A DNA stretch of 64,000 nucleotides. Origin: Pegoplata infirma. Lineage: Eukaryota > Arthropoda > Insecta > Diptera > Anthomyiidae. Of this stretch, positions 42,215 to 54,050 are shown one piece after another. Below the pieces are notes generated by a model. That model worked only from the letters and a program-made list of their open reading frames with translations. It searched no databases and was not told the origin of the DNA. Location: the NCBI GenBank assembly GCA_963921195.1, contig OY992536.1:238922023-238986022 (forward strand), in the 5' to 3' direction. The translations under genes were made by a program, and so were the position numbers. Position 1 is the stretch's first letter. Each line of letters starts with the position of its first letter.

Positions 42215-42976
42215 CACTAAAAATAATAACTCTGTAAAATACTCTGTAAAATGACTGTAATCTCAACAGATATTTGACAGAGTTTTCTGTCAAAATACTG
42301 ATTAAAAGAAAATACTTTGTACTTTGTTGTGACAAAAAAACAAAGTTTCCTCTGTTATATTACTTTTTACTTTGTAATCTTAATTTTACAGATAATTAAC
42401 AGAGTTTTCTGCTGAAATACAGATCTAAGCAAAATACTTCGTATTTTTTTTATAACCAAAAAAGTTTTCGGTTTTAAGTAGTTTTTGTTTTTGTTACAAA
42501 CATCAAAATTTTATCTGTATATTTTATTTTTTTGAGAAAAAGTTGAAAAAGTAACCAAAAAAGTTATCAAATTTTTTTTTCAGAAATCTTATAAAAATTT
42601 TACAAAATAACATGCATTTAACTAAACTCTGTAAATTTACAGAGTTTTTTCTGTAAATTTTTTTTGTATCAAATATATTTTACAAATATATATAAATTTA
42701 CATAGTTTTCTTTGCTAAATGGTGGTTTATTTAACCAATATTTTACTAGAAACTCTGTAAATTAACAGTTTTTTTTGTCCAAATCATCTTACCGAGTTTT
42801 ATAGTAAAATTACAGAGTTTTCTCCGTAAAAAAGCTTTCATATTTATCCAATATTTTACTATAAACTCTGTAAATTAACAGTTTTTTTGTCAAAATTATT
42901 TTACAAAAAGTTTTTTCGTAAAATTACCAAGAAATTAGAGTTTTTCTGCAATTTAACAGAGTTATTATTTTGAGTG
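42215..42976. mobile_element. CACTCAAAATAA MITE, copy
   Basis: Left CACTAAAAATAATAACTCTG, right GAGTTATTATTTTGAGTG with TA after it. The interior is rich in ACTCTGTAAATTAACAG and AACAGAGTTTTCTG words in both orientations. Collinear with 56072-56842. The left flank is not TA in this copy. Confidence 0.8.
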
Positions 42977-43313
42977 TATCTTTTTTGTTAATTTACAATT
43001 TCTAACAATGAAATTGTAAATTTACAACTTTTTTGACTTACAAGGAATTTTCGTAACTTTACTAGTTTTATTTTGTAAAACTACCTTAAAAATTAAAACA
43101 TTAAGGAAAATAAATTTGTAAAACTACAAAAAAAACTTGTTAAAAAACAGGAAAAAACTGTCAAATATTGGTAAAATGAGATTACGAGACTTTTTCTAGT
43201 TATTTGACAAAGTTTTTTTAAATGAATAAAATTCAAATATGAGGATTAAAATGTTCAGAAAAATCTTTCAAGACAACCGAAAATTAACTGAAATCTGCAA
43301 ATTTAAGTAAAAA

Positions 43314-44064
43314 CAAGTAAGAAAGTTATAGTCGGTCAAAACCGACCATATGATACCCTACACCAGTGTTTTACGGAAAATGGGTCCCAAGTCCAAACAT
43401 GGACCGATTCGTCCTTTGTTAGATATTTATTTAGTGTAGAGAACACACAGATTAAATTTTAGTGGAATTGGTTTATTTTTTTGTCAATAGACCAATTTAA
43501 CTGAATATGGGTCAAAATTTTTATATGGGTGACTAACAATAAGTCCAAAAATGGTCCAATTATATTCCGATTTGATTAGGTTACTAAAGTACACGTTTAA
43601 CAACAAAAAAATAAAATTTGTATCAAAAATTTCCATTTTTTTTAATTTTGAGGGAAATATGTGAATATCGGGAGGGTGGTTTGTATGGGGACTACCAGAA
43701 GGACTGATCCGATTCCTTTGAAATTGGAATGGTGATTCATGCATACAGAAATTGATCTGCTAAAAAGCGATATCTATTGTAATACGGTTATTAGAGTCAT
43801 TTAAGCCGAATCCAAAGGGGGCCTTTGTATGGGGGCTAGGTCTTAACATGGAACCATCTTTTCCAATTTCAATAGGCTTCGTTCTTGGGCCAAAAGATGC
43901 TTAAGTTTCAAATTTCAAGTCAGTTGATGGAAAATTGCGACCTGTATCGACTCAAAAAGTAATTCTGAGTCGATCGGTATATTTGAAGGTAGGTCTAGGA
44001 CCAATATTTCGGGTAGTTACAAACATCAGCACAAACTCATTATACCTTGTACCACAGAGTGGTT
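43314..44064 (+). mobile_element. Second INE-1-like family (GTCGGTCAAAACCGAC head)
   Basis: Starts CAAGTAAGAAAGTTATAGTC with the palindrome GTCGGTCAAAACCGAC and ATGATACCCTACACCAGTG. It ends near GTCGATCGGTATATTTGAAG, CCAATATTTCGGGTAGTTAC, then CATTATACCTTGTACCACAG. The layout (CAAGT start, palindrome, TACCCT, a 3' part with CGATCGG and TATACC) parallels the other INE-1-like copies but the sequence differs, so it is a separate subfamily. Confidence 0.7.
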
Positions 44065-44091
44065 TAAGACAAAAAAAAAAAAAGTGGTCTA

Positions 44092-44640
44092 AACACTCAA
44101 AAAAAAAACCTTGTAAAATTACAAAACAAACTTGTAACTTTTTTTTTTGTTTGCTACCTCCTATTTAACAAAAAAAATTCCTAGTAATTTTACAAGCTTT
44201 TTACCAATAATTTTGTAATATTACAAGGTTTTTACTAATAAAATTGTAAATTTACAAATTTTTTGACGCGATAAAATTTAAAATTTCTCGTAATTTTACT
44301 AGATTTTTTGCTACCTCCTATTTTACGAGAATTCCTAGTAATTTGACATGCTTTTTAGCAATAATTTTGTAATTTTACAAGCTTTTTTTCAATAAAATTG
44401 TAAATTTACAGTTTTTTTGGCGCAATTAAAATTACAAGAAACTCTCGTGAATTTGCTAGATTTTTTTTTTGTGAAATTATATTGGAAATTTGTAAATTTA
44501 CAAAAAAAAAATTGTAAAATTACAAAAAAAAATGTAAATTAAGATCCAAATTTGTTTGTTAAAAAATAAGGAAAACTGTCAAATATTGGTAAAATGGGAT
44601 TACGAGACTTTTCCTAGTAATTTGACAATTTTTTTGTCCG
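44092..44640. repeat. TTGTAAAATTACAA-rich MITE-like block
   Basis: Begins ACACTCAAAAAAAAAACCTT and is composed of TTACAAGCTTTTTA, TAATTTTGTAATATTACAAG and TTTTGTAAATTTACA words. It ends near a copy of CTGTCAAATATTGGTAAAAT. A matching right end is not visible. The adjacent 42977-43230 block is of the same kind, suggesting one element split by the 43314 insertion, but this is not proven. Confidence 0.5.
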
Positions 44641-44681
44641 AATAAATCAGATTTTAATCAAAACATTTTTGGAATTTTATT

Positions 44682-44832
44682 AACCCCTCAGCTCCACCTT
44701 CCATAATTATGTAAGCATAAAGCAACAAACACACACAAAACAAAAACAAATTTTTCTTTGTTGTTTTTGTTTTTGTTTTGTGTGTGTTTGTTGCTTTATG
44801 TTTACGTAATTATGGTAGGTGGAGCTGAGGGG
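44682..44832. mobile_element. Near-perfect hairpin MITE
   Basis: Arms of about 68 bases (44682-44750 and 44766-44832) with a 15-base loop. Outer ends ACCCCTCAGCTCCACC and GGTGGAGCTGAGGGGT; inner arm ACACACAAAACAAAAAC. Only about three differences between the arms. The flanks TTA and TAA allow a TA duplication. Such a transcript could fold into a miRNA-like or siRNA precursor. Confidence 0.85.
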
Positions 44833-44836
44833 TAAA

Positions 44837-47140
44837 ATAAAGTCTAAAAATAAACTAAAATTTTTAAAAACAAAAAAAAAAATTCTAAAATTTAATTTGC
44901 ATTGTCAGTTACATTCACTTTATTCACTCAGTCACTCAGTCATTTATTTCATTTCATTTCAAAATAATTTGCATTTTAACAATGAAATATTTTTGTTTAG
45001 AAAACTGTTGATAACACTTTATGCCAAAAACGAAAAGTATATTTATTGTACATATATGTATAAAATACATACTTCCATTTACAAATGACTAAATAAACAG
45101 TATGAAATGTGTTTATATTAAAGTGCACTTTCAGTATCGTTTTGTTATATCCTTTATTAAAAGTGGTGGCAGTTATAGTTTTTGCGGAAATAAATTGTAC
45201 AAAACCTTAAATTGTCATATTTTATGGAAAATTACTTAAATTTAAAACATTTAATTGGGAAAGAGTTTCTCAAATATAACAAGCCCGAAAGATACCTTAA
45301 AGTAGAACCATTTCTTATTAAATCGTTTTAAGTCTTTAAAAATTAAAGACGCTGAATACTAGTTTATTTTTAAACATTTTTGGAAAAAAATCATATCGTA
45401 CTACTCCAAAGGTGCGTTCTAAAAGAATAAGATACAAGACCGACCCCCACTAAATTTTCCCTCCAAACATTTTTTCAAACTTTCCTACCCCTTTCTCCAC
45501 TCCCTGAGTGAGCTCCCATACAAAAATTTAATTTCTCAAAAATTTGTTCCCACCTCTCTAACTGTCCCCGAGGAGCCTCTATAGAAGTTATAGGTATGAC
45601 CGACTTTCAATATTTTTTATGTTTGAACTTAGGAAAAAGAATACCCGTTTTTTTAAAAAAGGTAAAAAGACAAAAAAATCACCATAAAATACCCGAAAAG
45701 CGTCAAAATGGCAACACTGATGAACTAAACGGTTTCCATTTTTTAGTTCAAATTGGCATAATATTAAAAAATTTTTTCTTTCCTTATTTTTAAGAAAAAT
45801 ATGAACTTAAAAGAAAGAAAACATGGCAATGAAGCTAAATCATTATTAATTTTCCTTGAATTTAGTTAGTTTTTCCATTCTCTACTTAACTTTTTTTCTG
45901 AGTGTGTGCAGTGGCTTAAAATGACAATTGTGTTAAAAATTCGTCATCTTTCGACTAGGCTGAGATTTCGACACGCAATTTCTTTTAATACTCATTGTAA
46001 TGATTTTTAAAAAATTTAGAAAAATAAACCACTGTGCGTTGGTAAGCCATCTTTATTTATTTTATTTTATTCATTTTTTTTGTTTATTTAAATGTTATTC
46101 AAACTAATTTGTTAAATGGCCAATAAATTTCCTGTTTGGAAATGTAAGTTTTCAACAAAAACTATAAGAAAAATTGTACAATACTTGCATTACTTATTGC
46201 ATTCTAAGGAGTCAGTTAATGAAACATTTTATTTGCCACTCCAATGTTGTACGTAAAATATCAAAAAAATTAAATTGGTTAATCAATAATTCTTGATTAC
46301 CTTCTCAATTACCTTTTTACAATTTGTTCCTGATTACCGATTTTCAGCTTCTAAAAAATATTTTTCGTTTACTTTTCCTATTGGGTATGAATTTACATAT
46401 AAATTTCAAATAAGAAACTAAAAAGCTTAAAAAAAATTTTTTGGCAAATATTATTATTTAAAACTTAATAAAGAATTCATAAAACTAGGTCATCACTTAA
46501 AATCCATAAAAAAAATACTCGTTAAAGTACATAGCAAAGAAATATCTTATTTACGAACGTTTTTTTTTCATATGAAAGAGTATACATTTTATCAGGTGAT
46601 TATACAGTTTTTATGTTGGTTATTGTAATTTTAAATTTCGTTTCTTTACTCTTTTTTTTTTAAGAAAGAAAATACATTTTTCATTTTGTTGAAATTATAT
46701 AAATTTGTCTGTGCATATAGTTTTCTACTTTTCATTCATTCATTTGTACTGTTTATCTTTTTATCCGAAAATTGTGGTAAATTTGTTTTCTTATTTTCTT
46801 TCTTTCTTTTTTTTTTATCAAATTACTACACTCAAAATAACTTTTTAAGTTATATTAACCAAAAAGTCTTTAAAAGTGAATATCCTAAAGCGACCTAAAT
46901 ACCTAAATCGATACTACATAAGTCGATCGGTATGCTGCACAGTGGTTTATTTTAGTTTTTTTGTTAATAACTCGGCTATTCAATAAGGACTTGAGTGATT
47001 GCAGTGAAATTTATACCGGTTATAGGTTACATAATTTCGGGGTTAAATCTGAACGGCGTACTGTGGGTGATTACACAGTACAACACTAAAAAAAATTACG
47101 CGGTTTCAACGAGTAATTCTGCTAGAGGAGACCACAAAAA
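44837..47140. other. A+T-rich spacer with repeat traces
   Basis: No supported gene. 46826-46850 holds a solitary CACTCAAAATAACTTTTTAA end. 46270-46370 repeats TTGATTACC words. 46960-47120 is less A+T-rich but has no clear frame. Several short plus frames lack recognisable domains. Confidence 0.5.
45395..45620. repeat. Diverged fragment of the 9.8-kb foldback
   Basis: Follows the same order of words as 9895-10120: ACTCCAAAGGTGCGT, AAGACCGACCCCCACTAAA, CCAAACATTTTTTC, CTCCACTCCCTGAGTGAGCT, TAGGTATGACCGACTTTCAA. An old copy of one arm. Confidence 0.6.
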
Positions 47141-47141
47141 A

Positions 47142-48214
47142 ATACACATGAGGCATTCCACACCAAATGTCCAGCGAAAAAAACACGTGTACCGTAAACT
47201 TCTGAATAGGTTGTATAGATAGCCCTAGATGGATCTTAGAAAATTGCGGTTTTGGTTTTTCAATTTTTCAGAAACTGGGCTTAGGAGGCGTGGTCAAATA
47301 TTGGAAAAATGGTCAAATTAGTGGCGAGTTGCCTTGGTTAAATATTTATCACATTAAAACGGAATGCACCACAATGTCAAAAATGTACATTCTTATATAG
47401 TTTTGTATAAGCTAAAGATTAAAAATTTTTTTTTGGAAAATTTTCAGAACCCGTACTGAAATTTTCCGTTTTTAAAAAGAGTCAATTTATCAAAAATCCG
47501 GCAACTTTTTTTAAATTTTTTTTTCAAGTTTAGATGTTTGTCCATCCACACAAAAAAAAATCAGACACGCGTTTTTCGTTTTTTTTCGAGAAAATCGCAT
47601 TTGAATTTTAAATTTCATAACAATTTAGTAATTTGCTTGTATTTTCTTGTTTGAACAGAGCGTATGAGTAATATTTATGCAATTAATAATACTCATTCGC
47701 AATGTTAAAACAAGAAAATACAAGCAAGTTACGAAATTGTTATAAAATTTAAAATTCAAATGCGATTTTCTCGAAAAAAAAAGAAAAACGCGTGTCTGAA
47801 TTTTTTTGTGTGGACGGACAAACATCTAAACTTTAAAAAAAAAAAATAAAAAAAAAAAGTGGCCGGATTTTTGATAAATTGATTTTTTTTAAAACATGGA
47901 AAATTTTAGAACGGGTTCTGAAAATTTTCCAAAAAAAAATTTTATCTATAGCCCCAACTATATAAGAATGTAAATTTTTGAGATTGTGGGGCATTCCGTT
48001 TTAATGTGATAAATATTTAATCAAGGCAACTCGCCACAAATTTGACCATTTTTCCAATATTTGACCACGTTTCCTAAGCCTAGTTTTTGAAAATTAGAAA
48101 AACCAAAAACGCAATTTTCTTAGTTCCATATAGGGCTATCCAAACAACCTATTCAGAAATTTACGGGACACATGTTTTTCTGTAGCGGGTGTGAAATGCC
48201 TCTCATGTGTCGGG
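47142..48214. mobile_element. Foldback family Y, complete palindrome
   Basis: About 1.07 kb with arms of roughly 500 bases. Left: ACACATGAGGCATTCCACAC, CTTAGGAGGCGTGGTCAA; right inverse: TTGACCACGTTTCCTAAG, GTGTGAAATGCC then CATGTGT. The centre is about 47675, around AATATTTATGCAATTAATAA flanked by AAGAAAATACAAGCAA and inverse. The arms are about 90% alike by eye. Partial copies at 14462-15066 and 60190-60478. Non-coding. Confidence 0.88.
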
Positions 48215-50838
48215 GTTTTGATATATCACATCGGACTTTTATTAAAGAGATGGTTAAAGTTTCAAAGCTTTGGCCGATTCTTGCAGCATATCAGTATATA
48301 AAACTATGTTTTCTTTATATTTGAGGTGTAGGCTAGTTCAGCAACTTTGTATAAAATATTAAGGCAAATATTTTTGTGTAACATATTAACCCACTAACTC
48401 CCCCTCATAACGGTATTTGTTGGTTCTATTCTAACAAATCGTAAAAAACACCCCGAAAGGGATGAAATGCTATACAAAAATGTTGGCCATTAAATTTTAC
48501 TACATCTTTGGCTAACATAAAAAATATCAGATTTTTCGACAGGAAAAATTTCTTAGAATTTATGAGTGTTTAGAGAAAGAATGTTCTTGAATCGGAGACT
48601 TTTTTGTAAAGTAAAAATTACTCAGAAAATGAGACTTTTTCTATATATGAGGAGTTCCGTCTATGACTTAAATTTTGAGGTAAAAAAGATGTGATTTTTG
48701 TTTTTATGGCACATCGATGAAAGTTGGCATAAATGTTAGATGCTATTTAAGAATAAGAAATTCTTTCGCGTCAATTAAATCGCGCAAGGGAGTCTAAAGT
48801 TATGGCGGTTTTAAGATTTAGCGGTTTTACAAATCTTGAAAATATTTTAAAGATTTTTTTTTTCTACACATTTGTTGCATGCGTTATTAAAACATGCCAG
48901 GATATATCATTTCTTCTGAAATATATGATATAAATTTAACCCTTAAATGACCAAACGATTTAAAAAAAAATTTAAGGACCTAAAATCGCGATTAATTCGC
49001 GGTTAAAGAAAGGTTTCACAATTTTTTATAACATATTTAGGCAATGCGCGTTGGTATTACTGAAAAAAAATCACGGAAAATCGTATCATTGTACCAGTAG
49101 TTTAAAATAAATCGATGATGATTTTTTATAACAAGAGAATTTAATATTGTCCAAAAAATCTATAATCATCAACATTTTTTAACCAGCCTCTGATTTTATG
49201 ATGACACATCAAGTGGGCTTTGATTTAAAAAAAATTCATCCGATTTCGTGTAAAGCCTTGGATGTGCCAGATCAAAACAGGTTTAGATAAAATCATCGCG
49301 CTTTCCGCTCAGAATGTCTTAAAGTAAAAAGTCAAAAAGCAAATCAGTTCTACTCGTTAAGGCACTTCTTTTGGTGTATTAAAATGAACATGATGCATTA
49401 ATTGCTACTAAAAAAAAATGGGAAACAGATTTGCAAATTTCGCACAATTTTCAAAAATGCCATAAAATTTTTGCAATTTATTTTTTATAAACCCGCCAGT
49501 GATTTTTTTATGTAAACTCACAAAAAGCTCGGTTTACGCAAGAGTCCACCAAATTTCGAATGAAACCGCGAATGTGCTTCGCGAAAAACTGGTATTTTAA
49601 AAAAATTCCGTTTTTTCTTTCAAACTTTGATCGGCTGAAACTCCTTAACTATTCGTGGCACATTAACGGGATTGATTCCAAAATGTTAAGAATTACAACA
49701 GCTACCAACTCTGATTCAACTTTTTTCATTTTATAGAGGAAGCCGAAATCCCTGATCAAAAAACCTCGAAAATTTAAAAACTCTTAATTTTTGGTTTCAA
49801 AACTTAACCGTCTTATAACTTCTTACCAAGCGATGAAGCATCTATCAATCCAACATTAAAATAATCTCTTATATGTATTAACTTTGTGTTATGCCGGAAA
49901 GGATTGAAATATAAGGAGAACTTAAAAAAAAAAATCGAAACAAGGTAAAAACTATGGATTATTTCAAGCAATTTTTATCGATTTTTCAACTATAACCCTC
50001 TGTAACTTTTACGGATAAAGTGGGGTAATCCTTAAACATTGCTCAGTGATTGTTCAAGGTCTTGTTTACACAACTGCATTTACAGTTTTTCTAAATTCCA
50101 AAATTTTTCGTTTTTTTTTAAACATTTATTTCAGTTTCACTGAGTTGAAATTTAAAAAAGATTAGAAAAATGCATCAGAATCTAGGAAATTGACTTAAAA
50201 AAAATTTTGAAGACATTAAAGTCTTTAATTTTTTTATCTCAGGTACTTTCTGGTTTTAGTTTTTCAAAACCTGAAAATTTTGGTGAAGAAAGAACGTTTC
50301 GGTGGGAAAATAGAATAGAAAAACATATTTCAGAACCTTAAAGGTTTTCTATGGGAAAAAAGTCGCTAAATCTAATCTAAAATTTTTCTTAAAATAAGAT
50401 GTTTTTTTGGTGGGAAAATTGCCTTAGTTTCTGAGCATTTTCTATGTGTATCAGAATATAAAAGTCTTAAAACTTTTCTGTAGCAAAATGGCTCAGAACC
50501 TTAGAATTTTTCAATTGCGATAATGCCCCAGACTCATGAACTTTCTCTTTAAGCAAAGGACTCTGAAAAACTTTGAATTCAGGAAACTTTTTTGAATTAG
50601 ATCGCATATACTACTATATCTTACATTATTCTAATGGATTTTTTTTTTATATACCAAACATTTTCTTAAATTGTAAAACCTTTTTTATAGGAATAATTTT
50701 TTTTTAAATTTGAAATGTTTCTACAGAAAAAAAATCATACTATACAAGAGGAAAACACTAAAAAAACCTTAATTAATGATTCAAATCGGACCTAAGGTTC
50801 GCTGCAAAAAAAAAATTAATAAGAACAAATTACACCAA

Positions 50839-50854
50839 CCCCCCCCCCCCCCCC
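50839..50854. repeat. Poly-C run of 16
   Basis: A rare G+C homopolymer in very A+T-rich surroundings. Likely length-variable; could also be imprecise in the assembly. Confidence 0.9.
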
Positions 50855-50990
50855 TCAAACTTTCCTGCAGATCACATCCGTTCGTTTTCAATTACTATGA
50901 AAATTCTTTTATCGATCGAACAAGCCGTATGTAAAATAAACTCCCAGCAGAAGTCTTCCCAGTAGGCTACATTTAGAAAAAATTCTAAAT

Positions 50991-51050
50991 AAATGCCCAC
51001 AAACACTACTCCCTATAAATAAATGCCCACAAACACTAATCCCTATTTCT
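50991..51050. repeat. Short direct duplication
   Basis: ATAAATGCCCACAAACACTA followed by MTCCCTAT occurs twice with about a 31-base period and one difference. Confidence 0.85.
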
Positions 51051-51771
51051 CCTCGTAACCAATTTTCCTAATACCAACGCAATGCATTGCATTTCTACCC
51101 ATAGGCGGCATCCCCTGAATGTTGGCTAAAAGTAAAAAAAAAAAATACAGACTTGAGACCCATTTCCTGCAAACATTGTATTATATAGTCTTGTTTTTTA
51201 CTAGAATAAGTAAAGATTTTTTTTTTGAGTGTATCCATCACTGCAATATACATACTTGTGGTTAACATGATAATGCTTTTATGTAACTAACTGGTGTTTT
51301 TATTCCTTATTTTCCTTGCGGTTATAAACCAACAGGATATTATTGCAGTTTTTATTTCAGACTCTACAATCCTTCAGTGTATTTATATATAGCATATGTA
51401 TTCTTTTTCCTTTGTATGTGTGTATATTTGTTTGGGGTAAAAAAAAAGTACAAGTGTCAGTTGCATTACCAAGGTACTATATTTTTGGTTGAAATGGTTT
51501 TAAATGTCAAATGCATCTACCTCACGCAAGTCAAACATACACACAACATTAACAATAAAAATAACAAGGGGTTCTTTGAACCTCCCTTGAATTCATTTTT
51601 TTTCTTTTTCTAAAAATATTTCGGAAATTGCTCTTTTAAATATAATTTGTGTAATATAATTTTGCAGTTTTAATAAGGAAAATTTCCAAATTTCTTCGGT
51701 ATCTTAAGTGTTAAATTTAGTGAAAAGTAAATTGTAATAGAATAAAAAAAAATAACTAATATTATGTGTAA

Positions 51772-51915
51772 TAGGGTATTCAATCGATTAACCGTTAGTC
51801 GGTTAATCGATTAATTTTGGTCAATAAACTGTTCGAATAATTTAAAATTGCAAATTTTTAAATAACAAATAAATTGGTTAACTAGTGTCGATTAACCGAT
51901 TAACCGAAATTTCTC
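51772..51915. mobile_element. Small ATTAACCG-rich element
   Basis: Begins AGGGTATTCAATCGATTAAC and has clustered CGGTTAATCGATTAA / TTAACCGATTAACCG words at both ends. The AGGGTATTC start resembles hAT-type ends, but no right terminus or 8-bp duplication is clear. Confidence 0.45.
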
Positions 51916-51941
51916 CTTTTTATTACTTATATACTTATATT

Positions 51942-52551
51942 ACCGTCCGATAGCCGACCCTAAACATGAACAGTATTGTATACATCTGTATGTAGAGGTC
52001 AAATGGAGTTAAACTGCAATTTTTTTATTTCGTGATCCTGTTTCCTTTTAAAAGGACTTGAAAATTTTGTAGGATTACATTTTGTAAACTATTTTTTTTC
52101 AATATTGACGCCAAATGGAAGAGGAAAATCTCCGCTCAATTTCCAAATTTATTTTATTTTGTCATATCAGGACAGAGGATGTGAATATTATTCACTGAAT
52201 AATGTCCTTTAAAAGCCTTTTCAAAATATTTTGTTCTAAATTTTAAATGATATTGAAGGATAAAGTTTTGAAAGGACATTACTTACAATTTTTTTTTTCT
52301 GATATGTCAAAATAATAAAATAGGAAAATTAGAAGAGATCTCATTTGCCATTAAGTGGCATCCTAGGACAAGTAAAATATTTAAAAAATATTTTACAGAA
52401 ACGTTATCCTCTAAAACTTTGAAGTCCTTTTAAAAAAAAACAGGATCACGAAATGAAAAAGTGTAAATGCAGTTTTACTACATTTAGTATCTAGTATCAA
52501 ATATATAATCCAGTTTACGTTTAAAGATTTTTTTCTCTTTGTCAGACGGTG
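51942..52551. mobile_element. Foldback with ACCGTCCGA ends, copy 2
   Basis: Left ACCGTCCGATAGCCGACCC, GATCCTGTTTCCTTTTAAAA; right inverse CTTTTAAAAAAAAACAGGAT, TTTGTCAGACGGTG. Arms about 250 bases, diverged. Same family as 22411-23015. Confidence 0.75.
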
Positions 52552-52920
52552 TGTATACATTTTTCTGCTTTAATGTAAATCACGAAACTGCTGAAAAGCG
52601 TTCAGGTCAAAAAAAAAAATTACCAATCTTGCTGGGAATACGGCATTTTAGTTGGACCCTAGCAAAGTGTGAAAACGTCGTCAAAAAAATATTTTATCCA
52701 GTTTTTTATACCACTACTATGATTTTGTCTACAAGTTATTCATGCGCTGATTTCGAATTTGGCCTATAAGTGATTTATCACATCGGTTTATTGAGATATT
52801 TTTACGGGATCCTATTAATCCTTAAATTCACCATGTAAAGATACAACCATTAAAAAAATTCCTACGGCTACAGTTTTGGTTTAGTTTTTTGGAAATTGAT
52901 TCTATATTACAAGGGATAGG
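52552..52920. other. Spacer between foldback and mariner
   Basis: A short plus frame at 52539-52769 runs out of the foldback end and has no recognisable domain. Nothing else seen. Confidence 0.5.
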
Positions 52921-52983
52921 ACTACCCACGGTGAGCCTCAGCGATGTTGAGGTTGAACTTTAGTGTCGACGAAAAGTGTAAGC

Positions 52984-53845
52984 GCAGTTCGATTTCTACA
53001 AGATTAAATGTCACAAAACTGTTAACAGCGAAATCGTAGCTGCTCGCATTCGCGAGATAATGCGAAATAAGTGTTTTTGTATTTTTTAAAATATTGATAT
53101 TGAAGTTTTTTAAATATTTTTAATAACTGAGGATACAGTTTTAATTGTGTTTATGTAAAGGTCACAAAACAGTAAGCATCAAAATCTTATCTTCTTTAGT
53201 TCGCGAGAAATCGCGAAATTAATTTTTTGCTGTTTTTGTTTTCGTTTTTAATCTTTAGATAGGCTTGTTTTAAATTTCGTAAAAACATGGTATGCAGTTT
53301 TACTTGTGCTTGATCAAAGGTCACACAACTCTGACATCGAAATTGTAGGGGTTAAATTTCGCGAGATATCGCGTAATTATACAATTTTTTTTCTTACTTA
53401 TTTATATTTTAAACCCGGTTCTTTAGAAATAATAAAAAAAAATGGTATGCAGTTTGATTTGACCATGTTGGAAGAAATTAAAACTGCCCACAAAAAAATT
53501 ATAGCTGCACACTTTCGCGAGAAATAGCAAAAAACAGCTTTTTGGGAGTGTTTCTTGTTTTGATAAGTAAAAGAAGTTTCTTTAACATTGTTGGAAAACA
53601 CGAAATGCAGTTTGATTTGCTATTGATTAAAGTTGGTAAGGCTTTTAAAATTTAAATTGTAGTTGATCAATTCTTCGAGATATCGCTAAAAAACTCACTA
53701 AACTACTATTCATTCTTTACTTTGTGTTATTTTTGGTCTGTAAAAACATTTACTTCAATTAACGACAAAAATGTAATATGCAGTTTGAATTCGAGGTTAT
53801 TTAAGTTGACAAAACTGCAAGCATAAAAATTATAGATGGTCAATT
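52984..53845 (+). repeat. Six ~155-bp units in the mariner leader
   Basis: Units start with TGCAGTTTGATTTG or a variant near 52984, 53135, 53294, 53449, 53608 and 53780, so the spacing is 150-170. Each has AAAGGTCACAAAACT-like text, then a palindromic TTTCGCGAGAAATCGCGA-like word (clear in four, decayed in the last two). The unit start is the same motif that ends both TIRs, so the array looks like an amplified TIR-adjacent block, possibly extra transposase-binding sites. Confidence 0.82.
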
Positions 53846-54050
53846 TCCCGAGAAATTGTAAAATTACTGTTCAAGCTTTAATAAATTTATTTTTTCTTTA
53901 GTGTCTAAAATAAAAAAAAATCAACAAACGACAAATAAAGGGTAGTTAAATTTTAATGGCCGATGTTGAATGTGAACCACACCTAAACGTCAAGTTTTTT
54001 TCTGCGTTTAATTTGACATTTCTGTATTTCAGACTAACTCAATTTGAACC

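Larger units (their letters stand above)
48215..51771. other. Long A+T-rich spacer, no gene seen
   Basis: About 3.5 kb without a reading frame of note. 48530-48660 and 50100-50760 carry scattered TCAGAATCT / TATGGGAAAAA words reminiscent of minisatellite B. Elsewhere the text has the feel of decayed transposon sequence with no datable structure. I see no RNA gene or promoter. Confidence 0.5.
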
